From Burkholderiales bacterium (lineage in GTDB: Bacteria; Pseudomonadota; Gammaproteobacteria; Burkholderiales; Burkholderiaceae_C), in NCBI GenBank assembly GCA_016192425.1, contig JACPUE010000017.1, positions 1 through 64,000 of the forward strand: a stretch of DNA of 64,000 nt. The letters run 5' to 3'. How positions within the stretch are numbered: the first letter of the stretch is position 1; every line of letters begins with the position of its first letter. Positions 37,697 through 47,011 of the stretch are shown here, piece by piece. Both the position numbers and the translations under genes were made by a program. The notes under the pieces were generated by a model. The model was not told where the DNA came from, ran no database searches, and saw only the letters and a list, made by a program, of their open reading frames with translations.

Positions 37697-39594
37697 AGGT
37701 TTCTGGGCTTGTCCACGTCCGTCCCGCGTGCGCAGGCCGTGTGGTAGGCCAGCAGTTGCAGCGGCAGCACGTGCAGGATGGGCGAGAGGGCGCCGTAGTG
37801 CTCGGGCATGCGGATGACGTGGATGCCCTCGCTGCTGTCGATGCGGGTGTCGGCGTCGGCCAGCACGTAGAGCACGCCGCCGCGCGCGCGCACTTCCTGC
37901 AGGTTGCTCTTGAGCTTTTCCAGCAGCGCGTCGTTGGGCGCCACCGTGACTACGGGCATGCTGCTGGTCACCAGGGCCAGGGGGCCGTGCTTGAGTTCGC
38001 CCGCCGGGTAGGCCTCGGCGTGGATGTAGCTGATTTCCTTGAGCTTGAGCGCGCCTTCCAGCGCGATGGGGTAGTGCAGGCCCCGGCCCAGGAACAGGGC
38101 GTTTTCCATGCGGGCAAAGACTTCGGCCCAGCCGATGATTTGCGGCTCCAGCGCCAGCACGGCCTGCAGGGCCACGGGCAGGTGGCGCATGGCCTGGAGG
38201 TGGGCTGCCTCCTGCTCCTCAGTCAAGCGGCCGCGTGACTGTGCCAATACCAGCGTCAGCAGGAACAGGCCCGCAAGCTGGGTGGTAAAGGCCTTGGTGC
38301 TGGCCACGCCGATCTCCACGCCCGCCCGGGTGATGTAGGCCAGCGCGCATTCACGCACCATGGCGCTGGTGGCCACATTGCAGATGGTGAGGGTGTGGCG
38401 CATGCCCAAAGACTGCGCGTGGCGCAGGGCGGCCAGGGTGTCGGCCGTCTCGCCGCTCTGGCTGATGGTGACGACCAGGGTGCGCGGGTCTGGCACGCTT
38501 TGCCGGTAGCGGTATTCGCTGGCGACCTCCACCTGGGTGGGGATGCCTGCGATGTCTTCCAGCCAGTACTTGGCCGTGCAGCCGCTGTAGTAGCTGGTGC
38601 CGCAGGCGAGGATGAGCACGCGGTCAATCTCCTGGAACACGCGCCACGCGGCGGTGCGCGGCTTGCCGTCCTGTGCCACGCCGTCGAACAGTTCGGGCAC
38701 GATGCCTTGCACGCCTTCGAGCGTGTCGGCAATGGCGCGCGGCTGCTCGAAGATTTCCTTTTGCATGTAGTGCCGGTACGGCCCCAGTTCGGCCGCGCCG
38801 CTGAAGGCCTGCACGGTGCGCACCGGGCGCTGCGCGCCCGCCAGGGCCTGGCCGTCTGCGCCCACGATCCAGTAGCGGCCCAGTTGCAGGTCCACCAGGT
38901 CGCCTTCTTCCAGGTACACGATCTGGTCGGTCACACCGGCCAGGGCCATGGCGTCGCTGGCGAGGAAGTGTTCGGCCCCGTCCTGGCCCACGCCCAGGAT
39001 GAGCGGCGAGCCCGCGCGCGCGCCTACCACGCGGTGCGGCTCGTCCTTGTGCAGCACGGCAATGGCGTAGGCGCCGCGCAGTTCGCGCACTGCGGCCCGC
39101 ACGGCCTGGAACAGGTCGCCGTCGTAGTGGCTGTCCACCAGGTGGGCGATGACTTCGGTGTCCGTCTGGCTGGCAAAGGCATAGCCGCGTGCCTGCAGGG
39201 CGGCGCGCAGTTCCTCGTGGTTTTCGATGATGCCGTTGTGCACCAGCGCCACGCGGCCGGGGCGCTGCGCACCGTCAGCCGCTGCACCAGCGCCAGGGCC
39301 AAAGCTGAAATGCGGGTGGGCGTTGTGCACCGCCGGGGCGCCGTGCGTGGCCCAGCGGGTGTGGGCAATGCCGGTGGCGCCTTCGATGTGCTCGGTCTGC
39401 ACCTGCGCCAGCAGTTCGGCCACGCGGGCCGTGCTGCGTGCCCGCTGCAGGCCTGCCGTGGGGGCCGCGCCCAGGCTGGCGGCATGCACGGCCAGGCCGC
39501 AGGAGTCGTAGCCCCGGTATTCCAGCCGCTGCAGGCCCTGCACAAGGATGGGGACGATATTGCGCCGGGATACCGCGCCAACGATGCCGCACAT
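37672..39594 (-). CDS. glmS: Glutamine-fructose-6-phosphate aminotransferase
   Basis: The 640-residue protein starts [20 protein letters not shown], with catalytic Cys2 in the glutaminase (Ntn) domain. Two SIS domains follow ([10 protein letters not shown] and [12 protein letters not shown]). It ends [11 protein letters not shown]. It makes glucosamine-6-phosphate, the first step of UDP-GlcNAc synthesis for cell wall and LPS. GGAGA lies 6 nt before the ATG. The genomic order includes glmU 1.5 kb away. No glmS ribozyme is expected in this phylum and none is seen. Confidence 0.97.
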   Translation of the reverse strand: MCGIVGAVSRRNIVPILVQGLQRLEYRGYDSCGLAVHAASLGAAPTAGLQRARSTARVAELLAQVQTEHIEGATGIAHTRWATHGAPAVHNAHPHFSFGPGAGAAADGAQRPGRVALVHNGIIENHEELRAALQARGYAFASQTDTEVIAHLVDSHYDGDLFQAVRAAVRELRGAYAIAVLHKDEPHRVVGARAGSPLILGVGQDGAEHFLASDAMALAGVTDQIVYLEEGDLVDLQLGRYWIVGADGQALAGAQRPVRTVQAFSGAAELGPYRHYMQKEIFEQPRAIADTLEGVQGIVPELFDGVAQDGKPRTAAWRVFQEIDRVLILACGTSYYSGCTAKYWLEDIAGIPTQVEVASEYRYRQSVPDPRTLVVTISQSGETADTLAALRHAQSLGMRHTLTICNVATSAMVRECALAYITRAGVEIGVASTKAFTTQLAGLFLLTLVLAQSRGRLTEEQEAAHLQAMRHLPVALQAVLALEPQIIGWAEVFARMENALFLGRGLHYPIALEGALKLKEISYIHAEAYPAGELKHGPLALVTSSMPVVTVAPNDALLEKLKSNLQEVRARGGVLYVLADADTRIDSSEGIHVIRMPEHYGALSPILHVLPLQLLAYHTACARGTDVDKPRNLAKSVTVE

Positions 39595-39677
39595 GGGTGT
39601 TCTCCTGCCTGGTTGCCAACAATGGCGTGATGGTAGGCAAGGAGATGCAGAATTTCAGATTAATTTTTGAGTGAATT

Positions 39678-39727
39678 TGAAATTACATTTCACACAATCG
39701 CATGAATGGAATTTTGGATCAAATTCC
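39678..39727. promoter_or_regulatory. Two palindromes between glmS and the Lrp-type gene
   Basis: TGAAAT-TAC-ATTTCA (39678-39692) and GGAATTT-TGGATC-AAATTCC (39708-39727) are perfect inverted repeats in an AT-rich stretch, unusual in this GC-rich genome. They lie between the divergent genes glmS and the Lrp/AsnC regulator and are probable operators of the latter. Confidence 0.6.
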
Positions 39728-39735
39728 GCACGAAT

Positions 39736-40236
39736 ATGGAACAAATCACCCTGGATGCGGTGGACCTGAAGCTGCTCGATCTGCTGCAGGACGACGCCGC
39801 ACGCAGCAACCAGTGGCTGGCCGAGCAGGTGCATGTGTCGCCCCCCACCTGCCTGCGGCGCGTGCGGCGCCTGCACGAGTGCGGGCTGATCGAGCGGCAG
39901 GTGGCCATCGTCCAGCCCGACCGGCTGGCCGCCGTGCAAGGGCATGGGCTGGCATGCATCGCCGAGGTGTCGCTGGACCGCCAGGGCGCCGAGTGGCTGG
40001 ACGCCTTCGAGGCCCGCGCCGTGCAGGAGCCCTGCGTGCAGCAGTGCTGGCGCGTGTCGCCGGGGCCGGACTTTGTGCTGGTGGTGCACACGCACGACAT
40101 GCCCGCCTACCTGGCGCTGGCGCAGCGCCTGTTCACGGGCGATGCCAACGTGCGCAACGTGAAGGCCTTTTTTGCCACCAAGCGGGCAAAATTTATGCCA
40201 AAAGTGGCTGTAGCGCCCGTCAAACAAGCGCTATAG
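39736..40236 (+). CDS. Lrp/AsnC family transcriptional regulator
   Basis: The 166-residue protein has an N-terminal winged helix (LDAVDLKLLDLLQDDAARSN, recognition helix VSPPTCLRRVRRLHECGLI) and an AsnC-type RAM domain with the usual strands (GHGLACIAEVSLD, CWRVSPGPDFVLVVHTHDM). The ATG at 39736 is chosen over 39706 because a perfect palindrome (39708-39727) lies between them and is more likely an operator than coding sequence. It is divergent from glmS, so amino-sugar control is possible. The last codons (ending VKQAL) and stop lie inside a copy of the dispersed repeat. Confidence 0.9.
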   Translation: MEQITLDAVDLKLLDLLQDDAARSNQWLAEQVHVSPPTCLRRVRRLHECGLIERQVAIVQPDRLAAVQGHGLACIAEVSLDRQGAEWLDAFEARAVQEPCVQQCWRVSPGPDFVLVVHTHDMPAYLALAQRLFTGDANVRNVKAFFATKRAKFMPKVAVAPVKQAL

Positions 40237-40258
40237 GCTATTATTTTTATAGCATTTT
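40207..40258. repeat. Dispersed repeat between convergent Lrp and kinase genes
   Basis: The blocks GGCTGTAGCGCCCGTC, AAGCGCTATAGG and CTATTATTTTTATAGCATTTT follow the repeat order in reverse. The stop codons of both convergent genes lie inside it. The element probably also serves as a terminator. Confidence 0.6.
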
Positions 40259-41080
40259 GGCAGGCCAGCACACGCTGACCGTGCAGCCCGCACCGGGCGC
40301 CGCCTGCGCGCTCACGCTGCCGCCGTGGCGCTGGGCAATGGCGCGCACTGCCGCCAGGCCGCAGCCCACGCCGTCGAACTCGCTCTCGCGGTGCAGGCGC
40401 TGGAAGATGCCGAACAGCGCCTGCGCGCGGGCGGGGTCGAAGCCCACGCCGTTGTCCTGCACGCGCAGGGTGCACTGCCCGTGCGCCCCGCGCTCGGCCT
40501 GCACGCCGATGCGCGCCGGGCTGCACCCTTGGCTGAACTTGAGGGCGTTGCCCAGCAGCTCGGCCAGCATCTGGCGCAGCAGGGCGGCGTCGCCCTGCAC
40601 GGCGGGCCAGGGGCCCTCCACCTGCCACTGCAGGGCGCGGCCCTCGCAGCGCGGCGCCAGGGCCTCGCGCACTTCGTGCACCAGGGCGCCCAGGTCCACG
40701 GCCTGCGGCGTGAAGGGCGCGCGCGCAATGCGTGCCAGTTGCAGCAGGCCGTCAAACATGCGGCCCATGCGGCGGGCGGATTGGTCCATGGTGGCCAGGA
40801 AGTCCAGCGCCTCCTGGCGGGTGGCGGCGTCCAGGCCGGGGGCATCCTGCAGCAGTTCGCGCACCAGCGGGCCGAAGGAGGTGATGTGGCGTAGCGGCGC
40901 GCGCAGGTCGTGCGAGACGGCGTGCGTCCACGCCTGCAGCGCGGCGCTTTGTTCGGCCAGTTGCTGCTCACGCTGCGCCAGCAGGGCGCGCAGCGCGGGG
41001 GCGTCCAGTGCCTCGTGCCGGTCCGCCCCCGGCTCGGGGCACCCGGAGGATTCCGAAGGGGCCGACGGGACGCCGCTCAT
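40247..41080 (-). CDS. Sensor histidine kinase, soluble
   Basis: The 277-residue protein has no membrane segment. A short coiled coil precedes the H-box (HAVSHDLRAPLRHITSFG, phospho-accepting His at about residue 53). The ATPase domain then has the N-box LAELLGNALKFSQG, G1 VQDNGVGFDPA and VGCGLAAVRAIAQRHGG. No response regulator gene is adjacent, so it is an orphan kinase. The ATG overlaps the glmU stop (ATGA), so it is translationally coupled to glmU. This is an unusual link between a kinase and amino-sugar synthesis. Confidence 0.88.
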   Translation of the reverse strand: MSGVPSAPSESSGCPEPGADRHEALDAPALRALLAQREQQLAEQSAALQAWTHAVSHDLRAPLRHITSFGPLVRELLQDAPGLDAATRQEALDFLATMDQSARRMGRMFDGLLQLARIARAPFTPQAVDLGALVHEVREALAPRCEGRALQWQVEGPWPAVQGDAALLRQMLAELLGNALKFSQGCSPARIGVQAERGAHGQCTLRVQDNGVGFDPARAQALFGIFQRLHRESEFDGVGCGLAAVRAIAQRHGGSVSAQAAPGAGCTVSVCWPAKML

Positions 41081-42516
41081 GGCTTGGGCTGCTTGGTGGG
41101 ACGTTGCCAATTCGCAATGGCCACCTGCTTGCCACGCGCCACGGCCAGCGCGCCTGCGGGCACGTCCTTGGTGATGGTGGAGCCGCCGCCCACCGTGGCG
41201 CCCGCCCCCAGGGTCACCGGGGCTACCAGCACGCAGTTGCTGCCCACGTGCACGTCGGCCTCGATCACGGTGCGGTGCTTGTTGGCGCCGTCGTAGTTGG
41301 CGGTGATGCTGCCTGCGCCGTAGTTCACGCGCTCGCCCACGCTGGCATCGCCCAGGTAGGCCAGGTGGTTGGCCTTGGCGCCGTCGGCAAGCTGGGAATT
41401 CTTCACTTCGACGAAGTTGCCGATGTGCACCTCGCGCCCCAGCACGGCACCGGGGCGCAGGCGCGCAAACGGGCCGACGAGCGCGCCCGCGCCCACGCTG
41501 GCGCCGAGCTTTTCGCCGTCGATATGGGTATAGGGGTGGATGACGGCGCCCGCCGCAATGCGCGCATTGGCAATGCAGCAGTGCGCGCCCACCTGCACGC
41601 CTTCGCCCAGCTCCACGTGGCCGGTGAAGATGCAGCCCACGTCGATCTCCACGTCCTGCCCACACAGCAGTTGGCCGCGCACGCCGGTGCGCGTATCGTC
41701 GCGCAGATCAAATCGGGCGGGGTCCAGCAGGCGCACGCCCTGCTCCATGAGCGCATGGGCCTGGCGCCGTTGGTGGGCGCGCTCCAGCTCGGCCAGTTGC
41801 AGGGGGCTGTTCACGCCGGCCACCTGCAGGGCGTCGTCGATGCGGTGGGCCGCCACGCTCCCGCCATCGGCCACGGCCATGGCGACGATGTCGGTCAGGT
41901 AGTACTCGCCCTGGGCGTTGTGGTTGGTCAGGCGCGCGAGCCAGGGTTTGAGCAGGCGCGCAGGCACGGCCATGATGCCGCTGTAGATTTCATCGATGGC
42001 GCGCTGGGCGTCGCTGGCGTCCTTGTGCTCGACGATGCCCGCCACCTGTCCTGCGCCATCGCGCAGGATGCGGCCGTAGCCCGTGGGGTCGGGCAGGCGC
42101 ACGGTCAGCAGCGCCAGCTGCCCGCCGGGCACGGCCTGCGAGGCCGCCACCAGCGCGCGCAGCGTGGCCGCCTGCGTCAGCGGCACGTCGCCCGAGAGCA
42201 CGACCACCGTGCCGTCGTCCGCCAGGCAGGGCACGGCCTGCTGCACGGCGTGGCCGGTGCCCAGTTGCGGCTCCTGGCGCACAAATTTCAGATCAAATTG
42301 GCCTGCAACGCCTGCCAATCCTGCGGTAGCTGCTTCTACTTCTGTAGCGCCGTGGCCGGTGATGACGATGGCGCTGCGCGCCTGCAGGTGCGCTGCCTGG
42401 TCCAGCACATGGTGCAGCAGCGGGCGGCCTGCGAGGCGCTGCAAGACCTTGGGCGTGCGGCTTTTCATGCGCGTGCCCTTGCCGGCCGCCATGATGAGGA
42501 TGTCGATGGGTGTCAT
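41077..42516 (-). CDS. glmU: Bifunctional GlmU (UDP-GlcNAc pyrophosphorylase/acetyltransferase)
   Basis: The 479-residue protein is full length. The N-terminal uridyltransferase has MAAGKGTRMKSRTPKVLQRL, and the C-terminal acetyltransferase has left-handed beta-helix repeats (HIGNFVEVKNSQLADGAKAN). It catalyses the last two steps of UDP-GlcNAc synthesis. Nucleotides 42282-42347 include a copy of the dispersed repeat within the uridyltransferase part (encoding AATAGLAGVAGQFDLKFV), where E. coli GlmU is a few residues shorter. It is followed by the orphan kinase with a 4-nt overlap. Confidence 0.97.
   Translation of the reverse strand: MTPIDILIMAAGKGTRMKSRTPKVLQRLAGRPLLHHVLDQAAHLQARSAIVITGHGATEVEAATAGLAGVAGQFDLKFVRQEPQLGTGHAVQQAVPCLADDGTVVVLSGDVPLTQAATLRALVAASQAVPGGQLALLTVRLPDPTGYGRILRDGAGQVAGIVEHKDASDAQRAIDEIYSGIMAVPARLLKPWLARLTNHNAQGEYYLTDIVAMAVADGGSVAAHRIDDALQVAGVNSPLQLAELERAHQRRQAHALMEQGVRLLDPARFDLRDDTRTGVRGQLLCGQDVEIDVGCIFTGHVELGEGVQVGAHCCIANARIAAGAVIHPYTHIDGEKLGASVGAGALVGPFARLRPGAVLGREVHIGNFVEVKNSQLADGAKANHLAYLGDASVGERVNYGAGSITANYDGANKHRTVIEADVHVGSNCVLVAPVTLGAGATVGGGSTITKDVPAGALAVARGKQVAIANWQRPTKQPKP
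42282..42347 (-). repeat. Dispersed palindromic repeat, copy inside glmU
   Basis: On the reverse strand it reads AGCAGCTACCGC, GGCAGGCGTTGCAGGCCAAT and TTGATCTGAAATTTG. It follows the repeat order and lies in the sense direction of glmU. The frame is kept. Confidence 0.55.
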
Positions 42517-42542
42517 GGATGGTGTGGATGCGGTGGCCTGGA

Positions 42543-43046
42543 TTATCCGCTGCGCAGTCCCCAGGCCGCGCTGCGGGCGGCACCCCGGTCGGCGCGCCAG
42601 GCCGCCCAGGGGCGCACCAGCGCCCAGGCCGCCAGCCCCAGCAAGCCCCTGGCCAACCGCCCTGCGGCCTGCAGCCAGGCCCGCCCGGCCAGGCCCAGGT
42701 CACGCGCCGGGGCTGCCACGGCCTGCCGCCAATCGAGCGGCGCCACGGCCGCCGCGGGCAGCGCCGCCCATTGCCAGGCCAGCACGGGTGCGCCACCGGG
42801 CTGCGGCCAGGCTTCGAGCACGGCGTGGCTGCGGACTGGCAGCACTACGCCCTCCCCTGCGTGCAGCACCATGTCGGTGGATGCCTGCCCGGCCGCAGAC
42901 ACCGTCAGCCAGGCCCGCCCCTGGACGAGGGTCAAGCGGCCACGGCTGCGCGGCTGCAAGGACAGCGCCCGGCCGGGCAGCAGGCCCCAGCTTCCTGCGG
43001 GCCGTGCCAGGCCAGGGGCCGATGGGGGGAAGATCACGTCGTGCAT
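42543..43046 (-). CDS. DUF2917 domain-containing protein
   Basis: The 167-residue protein begins MHDVIFPPSAPG. Its N-terminal half resembles DUF2917 (cupin-like small beta domain; LTLVQGRAWLTVSAAG, HAGEGVVLPVRSHAVLEAW). The C-terminal half is Ala/Arg-rich. The ATG at 43046 has AGGAG 5 nt upstream. It is divergent from a LysR gene (intergenic 106 bp), an arrangement common in this family and suggesting the LysR protein controls it. The function is unknown. Confidence 0.7.
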   Translation of the reverse strand: MHDVIFPPSAPGLARPAGSWGLLPGRALSLQPRSRGRLTLVQGRAWLTVSAAGQASTDMVLHAGEGVVLPVRSHAVLEAWPQPGGAPVLAWQWAALPAAAVAPLDWRQAVAAPARDLGLAGRAWLQAAGRLARGLLGLAAWALVRPWAAWRADRGAARSAAWGLRSG

Positions 43047-43152
43047 GGCAGCTCCTTTGCGCATCAATGAAGCGCCATGATCCTTCGCCGGGGCTTGGCC
43101 GTCCAATGAAAAGACGCTAGGCTATTAATTCCATCGTCGCATCAATCCCCGT

Positions 43153-44145
43153 ATGAGCACCCATCCATCGACCAGCCCTGCGCTGCGCACCCGCGCAGTG
43201 GGCGTGGGCCATTGGCGCGCCTTTGTCAGCGTGGCGCGGCACCTGAACTTTCGCGCAGCAGCCGAGGAACTGGCGCTCACCCAGTCGGCGGTGAGCCGCC
43301 AGATCCAGGCCCTGGAGGACGAGGTGGGCATCGCCCTGTTCCTGCGCCACACGCGCGCGGTGGAGCTGACCGGCGCGGGCGCGCAGTTGCTGCGCACCGT
43401 GGGGCCCGCCATCGAGCGCATGGACGCCGCCGTGCGCCTGGTGCGCCAGACGGCGGGGCGCAAGAGCGTGGCCATCACCACCTGGTCGAGCTTTGCGTCG
43501 ATGTGGCTCATTCCGCGCATGGAGGCGTTCCAGCAGGCGCACCCGGACATCGACATCCGCATCGACGCCAGCGACAGCCACACCGACCTGGACACCGCCG
43601 ACCTGGACCTGGCGCTGCGCTACAGCGTGCCCGGCGCCCGCGTGCACGGCGGCGAGCGCTTGTTTGGCGAGCAACTGGCCGTGGTGGCCAGCCCCTGGCT
43701 GCTGAAAAGCGCGGCGCCGGTGCGCCAAAGCAGCGACCTGGAGCGCTTCACCCTGATCGAGGCCGGAGACGCGCACCGCAGCACGCACCTGCAATGGCTG
43801 TCGTGGCGGCGCTGGTTCGACGCGCAAGGCTGCCCGCTGCTGCAGCCCCAGCGCTGGCTGTACTTCAACTACGCGCACCAGATCGTGCAGGCCGCCCTGG
43901 CGGGCCAGGGCCTGGCCCTGGCGCGGCTTCCGCTGGTGGCCGATGCGCTGGCCAGTGGCGACCTGGCGGAGGTGCTGCCCGGCACGCGGCTGGATTCGCC
44001 GCTGGCCTACTGGCTGCTGCTGGGCCCGCGCAGCCTGCAGCGCCCCGAGGCGCAGGCCTTCACCGCCTGGCTGCGCAAGGAGGCTGCGGCCACGAGGCAA
44101 CTGTTGGGCGAAGGCACCGAGGGCGAGCCTCCACAGATGCTATGA
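43153..44145 (+). CDS. LysR family transcriptional regulator
   Basis: The 330-residue protein has the N-terminal helix-turn-helix NFRAAAEELALTQSAVSRQI and the substrate-binding domain with WSSFASMWLIPRMEAFQQAH and DLDTADLDLALRYS. It is most like the GcvA group. The divergent DUF2917 gene is the likely target. Its last three codons (QML) and stop lie in a copy of the dispersed repeat. Confidence 0.92.
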   Translation: MSTHPSTSPALRTRAVGVGHWRAFVSVARHLNFRAAAEELALTQSAVSRQIQALEDEVGIALFLRHTRAVELTGAGAQLLRTVGPAIERMDAAVRLVRQTAGRKSVAITTWSSFASMWLIPRMEAFQQAHPDIDIRIDASDSHTDLDTADLDLALRYSVPGARVHGGERLFGEQLAVVASPWLLKSAAPVRQSSDLERFTLIEAGDAHRSTHLQWLSWRRWFDAQGCPLLQPQRWLYFNYAHQIVQAALAGQGLALARLPLVADALASGDLAEVLPGTRLDSPLAYWLLLGPRSLQRPEAQAFTAWLRKEAAATRQLLGEGTEGEPPQML

Positions 44146-44192
44146 TTTTTATAGCTGCCAGCGCTTGATTCATGGGCGCTAGAGTCCAAAAC
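44137..44192. repeat. Dispersed repeat between convergent lysR and tyrS
   Basis: ATGCTATGATTTTTATAGCT, GCCAGCGCTTGATTCATGGG and CGCTAGAGTCCAAAAC is the clearest copy. It fills the whole 48-bp gap and supplies the lysR stop codon. It may terminate both genes. Confidence 0.65.
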
Positions 44193-44193
44193 T

Positions 44194-45423
44194 TTACGAA
44201 ACCAGCACGCGCGCAAACTTGCGCTTGCCCACCTGCACCACGTAGCTGCCAGCACCCAGCTTCAGGCCCTTGTCGCTGACCACGCTGCCATCAACGCGCA
44301 CGCCGCCGCCGTCGATCAGGCGGTTGGCCTCGCTGGTGGAGGGTGCCAGGCTGGCCTGCTTGAGCAGGGCGCCAATACCCAGCGGCGCACCCGAAAGCGC
44401 CACCTCGGGGATGTCGTCGGGAATGCCGCCCTTGCTGCGGTTCTGGAAGTCGGCCTCGGCGGCCTCTGCAGCGGCGGCGCTGTGAAAGCGCGTGGTGATT
44501 TCCTTGGCCAGCATCACCTTGGCGTCCTTGGGGTTGCGCCCGGCGGCCACCTCGGCCTTGAGCGCAGCGATCTCGGCCAGGCTCTTGAAGGACAGCAGCG
44601 TGTACCAGTCCCACATCAGCGCGTCGGAAATCGACAGCACCTTGGCGAACATGGTGTTGGCGTCTTCGGTGATGCCGATGTAGTTGTTCTTGGACTTGGA
44701 CATCTTGTCCACACCGTCCAGGCCCACGAGCAGCGGCATCGTCAAAATGCACTGCGGCTCCTGGCCGTATTCCTGCTGCAGGTGGCGGCCCATCAGCAGG
44801 TTGAACTTCTGGTCGGTGCCGCCCAGTTCCAGGTCGCTCTTGAGCGCCACCGAGTCGTAGCCTTGCATCAGCGGGTAGAGGAACTCATGCACGCTGATCG
44901 AGTTGCCGGCCGTGAAGCGCTCGTGAAAGTCGTTGCGCTCCATCATGCGCGCCACGGTGTACTTGGCGGCCAGTTGGATCATGCCGGCCGCGCCCAGGGG
45001 CTCGCTCCACTCGCTGTTGTAGCGGATCTCGGTCCGTGCCGGGTCCAGCACCAGGCTGGCCTGGCGGTAGTAGGTCTCGGCATTGAGCTTGATCTGCTCG
45101 GGCGTGAGCGGCGGGCGCGTGCTGTTGCGGCCCGAGGGATCGCCGATCAGGCTGGTGAAATCGCCGATCAGGAAGATCACCTGGTGGCCCAGATCCTGCA
45201 GCTGGCGCATCTTGTTCAGCACCACCGTGTGGCCGATATGGATGTCGGGCGCCGTCGGATCCAGGCCCAGCTTGATGCGCAGCGGCGCGCCGGTAGCCTC
45301 GGAGCGCTGGAGCTTCTTCACCCATTCGTCACGGGGCAGCAGTTCCTCCACGCCGCGCAGCGAGACTTCAAGCGCCCGGGCCACGCCCTCGGACAGCGGT
45401 GTGTTTTCAGCAGATGGGTTCAT
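44194..45423 (-). CDS. tyrS: Tyrosyl-tRNA synthetase
   Basis: The 409-residue protein has the class I signatures [13 protein letters not shown] (HIGH) and DKMSKSKNN (KMSKS). The C-terminal S4 RNA-binding domain ends [17 protein letters not shown]. It charges tRNA-Tyr. The start is the ATG at 45423, with the usual N-terminal length of the TyrZ/long TyrS group. It is divergent from the M23 peptidase gene. Confidence 0.97.
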   Translation of the reverse strand: MNPSAENTPLSEGVARALEVSLRGVEELLPRDEWVKKLQRSEATGAPLRIKLGLDPTAPDIHIGHTVVLNKMRQLQDLGHQVIFLIGDFTSLIGDPSGRNSTRPPLTPEQIKLNAETYYRQASLVLDPARTEIRYNSEWSEPLGAAGMIQLAAKYTVARMMERNDFHERFTAGNSISVHEFLYPLMQGYDSVALKSDLELGGTDQKFNLLMGRHLQQEYGQEPQCILTMPLLVGLDGVDKMSKSKNNYIGITEDANTMFAKVLSISDALMWDWYTLLSFKSLAEIAALKAEVAAGRNPKDAKVMLAKEITTRFHSAAAAEAAEADFQNRSKGGIPDDIPEVALSGAPLGIGALLKQASLAPSTSEANRLIDGGGVRVDGSVVSDKGLKLGAGSYVVQVGKRKFARVLVS

Positions 45424-45614
45424 AGGGTTTTCTAGGGTGTGCTCTCAAATCGCTTCGCTATACTTGCGCGCACATTGCAGGAGCGGGGATTTTACGTGCC
45501 CGCCCAGCGCCGCCCGCCGGCACAGCCTGCAGCCTGACATTCTCTGGCGCGCCCGCGCCGCCCGGCCCTGCCGGTGCCGCACGCGGGCAGCCTCACAGAC
45601 CTGGGGATCGACTT

Positions 45615-46976
45615 TTGACACACGGCCTGACCTTTGCCCGCGCCGCCTTGCTGGAGCGACTTGCCCAAGGCATTCAAAAACACCCCCGCCGCATCACCGC
45701 CCTTGTCGCTGCCGTCTTGTTGACCGGCGGCGGCGGCGCCTTTGCCGTGGCCTCGCTGGGGCCGGACCCGGCCGACCTGCCGGTGCGCATGCTCGAACTG
45801 CCCGTGCAGTCGCTGGCATCGGACGTGGCCATCGATGCGCTGACAGGGCACGACAGCTTCTCGCTCTTCCGAACCGAGCAGGTTCGCAGCACCGACACGG
45901 CCGAATCCCTGCTGCAACGCCTGGGCGTGGCCGACCCGCAGGCTGCCGCGTTTTTGCGGCGAGACACCCTGGTGCAACGCAACCTGCTGGGGCGCGCCGG
46001 ACGCCTGGCCTCGGTCGAAACCAGCGACGACCAGCACCTGGTGCGCCTGACCGCGCGCTGGACGCCGGACGACAGCGGCAGCTTCAAGCGCCTGGTGGTC
46101 GAGAAGACCGCCCAGGGCTTTGCATCGCGCATCGAAACCGCCCCACTGGCCGCCTCCACCCGCCTTGCGGGCGGAACCATCCAGAGCTCGCTGTTTGCCG
46201 CCACCGACGCCTCCAACATCCCCGACAGCGTGGCCGTGCAATTGGCAGAACTATTCTCGGCCGACATCGACTTTCGCCGCGCCCTGCGCAAGGGCGACCG
46301 TTTCTCGGTCGTGTACGAAACCCTGGAGGCCGACGGCGAGCCGCTGCGCGCGGGCCGCGTGCTCAGCGCTGAATTCGTCAACAACGGCAAGGCCCATCAG
46401 GCGGTATGGTTCCAGCAGCCCGGTGCCGACAAGGGCGCCTATTACACGCTGGACGGCCAGAGCAAGCGCCGCGCCTACCTGGCCTCACCGCTGGAGTTCT
46501 CGCGCGTGACCAGCGGCTTTGCCATGCGCTTTCACCCCATACTGCAAAAGTGGCGCGCCCACCTGGGCACCGACTTTGCCGCCCCCACCGGCACCCCTGT
46601 GCGCACCGTGGGCGACGGCGTGGTCGATTTTGCCGGGGTGCAGAACGGCTTTGGCAACGTGGTGTTCGTCAAGCACCGCAACCAGCACGTCACCGTCTAT
46701 GCGCACCTGAGCCGCATCGACGTGAAGAAGGGCCAGTCCGTGGCACAAGGCCAGACCGTCGGGGCCGTCGGCGCCACCGGCTGGGCCACGGGGCCGCACC
46801 TGCACTTCGAATTCCGCGTGGATGGCAAGCAGCAAGACCCCATGACCATTGCCCGCCAGAGCGAAGCCGCAGCCCCCGTGGCCGCTGCAGCCCGCCCGGT
46901 GTTCGACAAGCTGGCCAGCACCATGCGGCTGGAACTCTCCTCGGCAGCACTGGTGACCCAGGCCAGCGCGCAATAG
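45615..46976 (+). CDS. M23 family metallopeptidase (cell-wall hydrolase)
   Basis: The 453-residue protein starts at a TTG (45615) with GGGGA 7 nt upstream; no ATG occurs before the membrane anchor. The N-terminal anchor is ITALVAAVLLTGGGGAFAVA. The middle is an OapA-like part. The peptidase domain has GFAMRFHPILQKWRAHLGTDFAAP-like zinc residues: His in FHPI, HLGTD and HLHFEF. These form the LytM active site (H-x-H with D). It probably cuts peptidoglycan cross-bridges. It lies directly before anmK (35 bp), a wall-recycling gene. Confidence 0.88.
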   Translation: MTHGLTFARAALLERLAQGIQKHPRRITALVAAVLLTGGGGAFAVASLGPDPADLPVRMLELPVQSLASDVAIDALTGHDSFSLFRTEQVRSTDTAESLLQRLGVADPQAAAFLRRDTLVQRNLLGRAGRLASVETSDDQHLVRLTARWTPDDSGSFKRLVVEKTAQGFASRIETAPLAASTRLAGGTIQSSLFAATDASNIPDSVAVQLAELFSADIDFRRALRKGDRFSVVYETLEADGEPLRAGRVLSAEFVNNGKAHQAVWFQQPGADKGAYYTLDGQSKRRAYLASPLEFSRVTSGFAMRFHPILQKWRAHLGTDFAAPTGTPVRTVGDGVVDFAGVQNGFGNVVFVKHRNQHVTVYAHLSRIDVKKGQSVAQGQTVGAVGATGWATGPHLHFEFRVDGKQQDPMTIARQSEAAAPVAAAARPVFDKLASTMRLELSSAALVTQASAQ

Positions 46977-47011
46977 CCCCCGCTGCGGCGGGACAGGCAG
47001 GCGACCCCTCC

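Noticed and set aside
45424-45614. Possible T-box or tyrosine leader before tyrS
   Set aside because: No structure or T-box signature is seen; T-boxes are not expected in this phylum.
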